Positions 32,151-35,450 of a stretch of DNA of 35,450 nucleotides are shown here, piece after piece. The stretch comes from Bradymonadales bacterium (GTDB lineage: Bacteria; Myxococcota_A; Bradymonadia; JAFGEP01). Under the pieces are notes generated by a model. That model did not search any database, was not told where the DNA came from, and worked only from the letters and a program-made list of their open reading frames with translations. The DNA is taken from the NCBI GenBank assembly GCA_016931535.1, contig JAFGEP010000093.1, positions 1 to 35,450 of the forward strand, given 5' to 3'. Made by a program: the position numbers and the translations under genes. Numbering within the stretch: position 1 is the stretch's first letter; the number at the start of each line of letters is the position of its first letter.

Positions 32151-33570
32151 CTGTAGGCTGGTCTCTCCCCGCGGTTCGAGGATAAGCCGTCTGCTGGAGA
32201 AGGATCTGTGAGGTGGGATACCATCGGCTCCGGACCTCGCCCAGAAGGTAGATCGAGCCGGTCACCACCAGGAGGCCGTCGCCGGCGAGATGGTGGAGCG
32301 CCAGATCCAGCGCTTTTTTGGTGTCTGGTTCGGTCACCGTGGCCAACCCTCTGAGGCGGGCCTCCCGTTCCAGGCGGGCCGGGTCCACCACCTCCTTGCC
32401 GTAGAGGACCGGCCGGGTGCTCACCACGAGGTCGGGTGGCCGCCTGATCTCTGCCAGGATGGAGGACGGTTCCCGTTCGCCGGTCAAGCCGAGCAGCAGG
32501 ATCAGTGGGCCAGGCAGCGGTGGCAGGCTCTCCCACAAGGCGCCTATCTTCTGGGCATTGTGCGCGCCGTCGAGGATCACAAGACCTGGCTCGGGCATCC
32601 GCTCCATCCGCCCCGGAAGCCAACGACCGGCCAGACCTGTTTCGACCTCTTGTGGCGCAATCCTCCATCCCCTTGCTGCCAGCTCGTCCGCAGCAACAGC
32701 GGCGACCAGGGCGTTTCGCTTCTGGTAGCCCGGCCATCCGTCGGTCGGAACGCACAGCTTCCCCAGCCTTGGCAGGTCGAGAAGCATCCGCCCCTCTTCC
32801 CGCTGTTCTGCCAGACCAGGCGGATCCAGGGCGATCAGCGGACAGGCGACCCGTCGGCTTTCCTGCTCGATGATGGGAAACCCCCCCGACCGCAGCGCCA
32901 CGCAAGGGACGTTCTGCTCCATGATCCCCGCCTTGTGCCAGGCGATCTCGTCAATGGAGTGCCCCAGAAGATGGGTGTGGTCGAAGCCGATATCGGTGAT
33001 GATGCACAGCTCCTTGCTCAGCCCCTGGACCAGGTCGAATCGTCCTCCCACGCTGGACTCGATGACCGCCACCTCCACCTCCTGGCGGGCGAACTCGATA
33101 TAGGACAGGGCCAGCGAAGCCAGGCCGTGCACCGATGCGGGCCAGTCGCTCAACGGGCGGTACCGCTCGGCGACCGGCCGGACCTGCCGACAGGCATCCA
33201 GGAGATGGGGCGGATCGACCAGCATGCCGGATATCCAGGTCTTCTCGGTCATCGCCTGCAGGTAGGGAGAGACGTGCAAGCCGGTCCTGTACCCTGCCGC
33301 AGTCAGGATATTGGCCAGAAACTGTGCGGTCGAGCCCTTCCCCGAGGTGCCCGCCACCTGGATGGAGGGGAACCTGCTCTGCGGATCCCCCAGCTCGCGG
33401 TTGAATGTCCGGGCCGCCTTCACCTTCTCTGCCGATGGCGCGCCGCGAGGCGTCAGTCGTACGATCTCGACGTCGATGTACTGCCGGACCTGCTGGTAGG
33501 CCTCGAGCCAGGCGGCACGCTGTGCCGCCTTTGCGCTGGGGGAACAGGGGGTAGCGTTTCCGGTGTCCAT
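32119..33570 (-). CDS. folC: Folylpolyglutamate synthase / dihydrofolate synthase family
   Basis: A 483-residue Mur-ligase-family enzyme that adds glutamate to folates (and may form dihydrofolate). The P-loop GTSGKGST is at 74-81; FDHTHLLG and VILDGAHNAQKI are the family's other ATP/Mg contacts. The start ATG at 33570 is chosen from family alignment and because the 30 codons before it use unusual arginine codons (CGA). An alternative TTG at 33660 overlaps the stop of the DUF523 gene and has an AGGAGAAAGG run upstream, so it cannot be excluded. The stop lies inside the 72-bp tandem duplication. It shares a strand with the DUF523 gene 86 bp upstream and is probably in the same operon. Confidence 0.9.
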   Translation of the reverse strand: MDTGNATPCSPSAKAAQRAAWLEAYQQVRQYIDVEIVRLTPRGAPSAEKVKAARTFNRELGDPQSRFPSIQVAGTSGKGSTAQFLANILTAAGYRTGLHVSPYLQAMTEKTWISGMLVDPPHLLDACRQVRPVAERYRPLSDWPASVHGLASLALSYIEFARQEVEVAVIESSVGGRFDLVQGLSKELCIITDIGFDHTHLLGHSIDEIAWHKAGIMEQNVPCVALRSGGFPIIEQESRRVACPLIALDPPGLAEQREEGRMLLDLPRLGKLCVPTDGWPGYQKRNALVAAVAADELAARGWRIAPQEVETGLAGRWLPGRMERMPEPGLVILDGAHNAQKIGALWESLPPLPGPLILLLGLTGEREPSSILAEIRRPPDLVVSTRPVLYGKEVVDPARLEREARLRGLATVTEPDTKKALDLALHHLAGDGLLVVTGSIYLLGEVRSRWYPTSQILLQQTAYPRTAGRDQPTAAEPTETEAG

Positions 33571-33656
33571 CGAGTCAGCCCAAGATCGCGCAGTACATCG
33601 TTTGGTTTGCCCATATTCCGGCGATCGGTGCGTCGATCGAGTCGCTCGACCGGCGA

Positions 33657-34238
33657 TCAACCGGACCTTTCTCCTGGAACAGTGCGCTGCCGGCAGTAGT
33701 CCAGCACGCGCACCCAGAAGGCCTCCAGCGATTGCAGGTCGATCAGCTCCGCCTCCTGGATCACCGGCAGTGCCGGAAGCCTCGCCAGCAATGCGGCGGC
33801 GAACAGCCCATGCCGAAGGTGTTTGGGGCCACTGTCTGACCGCGACAGGGGGGTGCTGTTCACCCCACAGCTCGGAGAACGGGCCTTCAATACCGCTCCG
33901 CAGATTCCCGACGACGAAAGCTCCTCCGCCCGCCGGTTGACCAGCGCCTCCATGGGCTCGGTCCAGTCACTGTGGCTGCGGTTTCCCAACAGGCGGACTT
34001 GACCACCGACCAGGACCAGGCTGATCGGCTCTCTGGGCGCCCCCATGCCCAGCTCCATCTCCGGACAGCAGGGGATGAGGTGAGCCCGTGCGGCCAGCTC
34101 TCCGGCCACCAGCGCGCTGAGTCGGTGCCCACCGTCGTAGCGAACCGGCTCGCCGAGCAGGCATCGGCTCACCGCGATGGAAGGCCGGATGTCGGTCGGT
34201 GGGGGGACAGCCGGATCGGGTCGGGAGGAATCGTTCAT
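33657..34238 (-). CDS. DUF523 (TudS/YbbK-like) protein
   Basis: A 193-residue DUF523 protein, from the ATG at 34238. It shows CLLGEPVRYDGGH, PCCPEMELGMGAPREP and KARSPSCG. Cys26, Cys58 and Cys124 correspond to the cysteines that, in the related thiouracil desulfurase, hold a [4Fe-4S] cluster. The ending GLFAAALLARLPALPVIQEA is like that of DUF523 proteins fused to DUF1722, but no fusion is present here. The ribosome site is weak. It is upstream of folC in the same direction. A desulfurase activity is possible but not shown. The frame remains open to 34925 upstream with no family match. Confidence 0.82.
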   Translation of the reverse strand: MNDSSRPDPAVPPPTDIRPSIAVSRCLLGEPVRYDGGHRLSALVAGELAARAHLIPCCPEMELGMGAPREPISLVLVGGQVRLLGNRSHSDWTEPMEALVNRRAEELSSSGICGAVLKARSPSCGVNSTPLSRSDSGPKHLRHGLFAAALLARLPALPVIQEAELIDLQSLEAFWVRVLDYCRQRTVPGERSG

Positions 34239-34517
34239 GCCGCTTTCTGGTTCGAGTGCTTCAGCTGAATTGTCGGAGCGGTCACGGGCGGCGTCAAGCG
34301 CCACTATCCGAACCGCCGAGGGAGACCGCCAGGTCGGCCTGGTTACCAGCGAACGGCAGGCTTCGTAGTCGGCCTGGAACCCATCGGAACCCGTCATGTC
34401 GGTCGCCATCCGTCCCTGGAATCGACGCAATCTCTCGATCGTTGTTGGCTGCAAAGAGGCCGGTTGGTGGTAGAATGCAAAATCCACTGCGGCCCGATAC
34501 GGCCAAGGAGCGCTTTC

Positions 34518-34958
34518 ATGTCGAACGGCAACCTGTCGGATCCCGAGGACGCAAACCTTCCGTCGGCCGAGGAGATGTCGAAACAACCCTCCCTGGCACA
34601 GCGGTTGCGCGAATTGACCGAGACTGCGCTGCGCCGCTCGGAGGAGGAGCAGGCCAGACAGGAACGCGAGGCCCTCCAGCAGGCTCAGAAGATCATCGCG
34701 GACCTGGAGACGTTGGCCCTGGAACAGGCCCAACAGGGACACAGTCACCTGGTGGTCATGGATGTGACCTACAACAAGAATCCCCAGTATGCCGATACGG
34801 ATGGCTTCATCCTCGATCCGAGCCATCTGACCGGTGCCAGTCGGCACGTCTACGAGTACTGCCAGAAAGAGGGGCTTCGGCCTCAGCTGATCAGCCGGTG
34901 GACCGCCCTCATGGAAAACGTCCACCGCATCGACTTCTCGCTCGTGATCAGCTGGTAA
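34518..34958 (+). CDS. Coiled-coil protein of unknown function (146 aa)
   Basis: A 146-residue soluble protein from the ATG at 34518, set by AAGGAG 7 nt upstream; an in-frame start 54 nt earlier lacks a site. Residues 20-75 are a charged helix (RELTETALRRSEEEQARQER). The C-terminal half is folded-looking and contains HLVVMDVTYNKNPQYADTD and VHRIDFSLVISW. No signal peptide. The family is not recognised. A -10-like TAGAAT lies at 34471-34476. It is convergent with tex and divergent from the DUF523 gene. Confidence 0.7.
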   Translation: MSNGNLSDPEDANLPSAEEMSKQPSLAQRLRELTETALRRSEEEQARQEREALQQAQKIIADLETLALEQAQQGHSHLVVMDVTYNKNPQYADTDGFILDPSHLTGASRHVYEYCQKEGLRPQLISRWTALMENVHRIDFSLVISW

Positions 34959-34988
34959 ACCCCGATCTGCCAGCTCTGGCGGCTTCGA

Positions 34989-35450
34989 TCAGCGCAGGTT
35001 TTTGAAAGGATTGTAGCTCAGCGGTTTCTCTGGCGAGGGGCGCCTGCCTTTCTCTTCCCGCGGCGGCCTTACAGGTTGCGGCCTCTCCTGGTCGGAGGGC
35101 TGCTCGTTACCGGAGGCTGCGCCATCGGGATCACGGTTTGGGCGCTGTTGACCAAGCCCGCGGCGCTTTCCCTGCTGGTGGACCTCGTGTTGCCGTTTTT
35201 TTTTGGGTTGCGACGAGCGGTCGGCGCCGGGAGGGGAGTGCGGGGGTCTGGCGGACCGTTGGGAGGGAGCGCCCTCCTTCTGGGCGGTCAGGGAGATCCG
35301 CTTGCGTTCCAGGTCCACCTCCAGGACGCGCACGGTGATCTCCTGTCCGACCGACACCACCTCGTGAGGGTCTTTGATGAATCGGTCGGACAGCTTGGAG
35401 ATATGGACGAGGCCGTCCTGCTTCACACCGACATCCACGAAAGCGCCAAA
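34989..35450 (-). CDS. tex: Transcription accessory protein Tex, C-terminal part
   Basis: The 3' end of a gene that runs off the right edge of the window; 153 codons are visible. It contains the S1 RNA-binding domain that closes Tex proteins ([18 protein letters not shown], then [19 protein letters not shown]). It is followed by a basic, disordered tail of about 90 residues (Lys/Arg/Pro/Gln-rich) ending NPFKNLR. Tex binds RNA/DNA and affects transcript turnover. The identity rests on the S1 domain and its very typical opening; other S1 proteins share parts of it. Confidence 0.75.
   Translation of the reverse strand, partial: FGAFVDVGVKQDGLVHISKLSDRFIKDPHEVVSVGQEITVRVLEVDLERKRISLTAQKEGAPSQRSARPPHSPPGADRSSQPKKKRQHEVHQQGKRRGLGQQRPNRDPDGAASGNEQPSDQERPQPVRPPREEKGRRPSPEKPLSYNPFKNLR

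Noticed and set aside
32290..33699. A 469-codon plus-strand frame opposite folC
   Set aside because: The minus strand carries the P-loop and other FolC motifs; the plus frame is a composition effect.
34239..34925. Open frame extending upstream of the DUF523 start
   Set aside because: It crosses the divergent coiled-coil gene, has no family similarity and no ribosome site. The DUF523 domain begins after the chosen ATG.

Overview
The window is about 35 kb of GC-rich bacterial chromosome with dense coding on both strands. It has no phage, transposase, CRISPR, rRNA or tRNA signal that I can see. Several gene types point to a deltaproteobacterial lineage in the broad sense (Myxococcota, Bradymonadota or a neighbouring candidate group): outer-membrane lipoproteins with low-complexity acidic linkers, an FGE-fold lipoprotein, Cys-rich Asp/Asn calcium-type repeats joined to an RCC1 propeller, a PEGA protein with two C-terminal membrane helices, and a MoxR/CoxE-like VWA pair. 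This placement is inference from gene style only.

Layout. Positions 1-370 hold decayed fragments: an alpha-amylase-like piece and a weaker P-domain-like piece. They are followed by an FGE-fold lipoprotein (317-1426, minus). A FAAH2-like amidase (1617-3056, minus) diverges from two overlapping class III aminotransferase paralogues (3306-5851, plus), the second of which has lost the PLP lysine. Next are a hybrid sensor kinase with a periplasmic solute-binding sensor (6006-8453) and a universal stress protein (8679-9110). A plus-strand cassette then encodes a calpain-like cysteine protease, a beta-helix protein and an 87-residue unknown (9405-12263). It converges on the NAD(P)HX repair enzyme Nnr (12267-13841). 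Two small secreted proteins (14038-15035, minus) share a C-terminal motif, NPFGRTxTMGG.

The middle holds an alpha/beta-hydrolase lipoprotein, a zinc-ribbon protein, a double-VOC protein and a 1257-residue alpha-solenoid made almost entirely of 26-residue repeats (18311-22084). The solenoid diverges from a coiled-coil protein. The RCC1 protein, the VWA and MoxR genes, a ten-repeat TPR protein, a PEGA protein, a methyltransferase and a His-rich lipoprotein follow. The right end carries folC, whose stop codon lies inside a perfect 72-bp tandem duplication, then a DUF523 protein, a small coiled-coil protein and the 3' end of tex.

How the genes work together. Pairs with good structural support as functional units are the two aminotransferases (4-bp overlap), MoxR with VWA (11-bp gap) and the calpain/beta-helix/87-residue cassette (77- and 73-bp gaps). 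The most distinctive material is the aminotransferase pair with one apparently inactive partner and the NPFGRTxTMGG peptide pair. The calpain cassette may be an effector locus. Much of the rest is envelope and housekeeping content typical of large deltaproteobacterial genomes.
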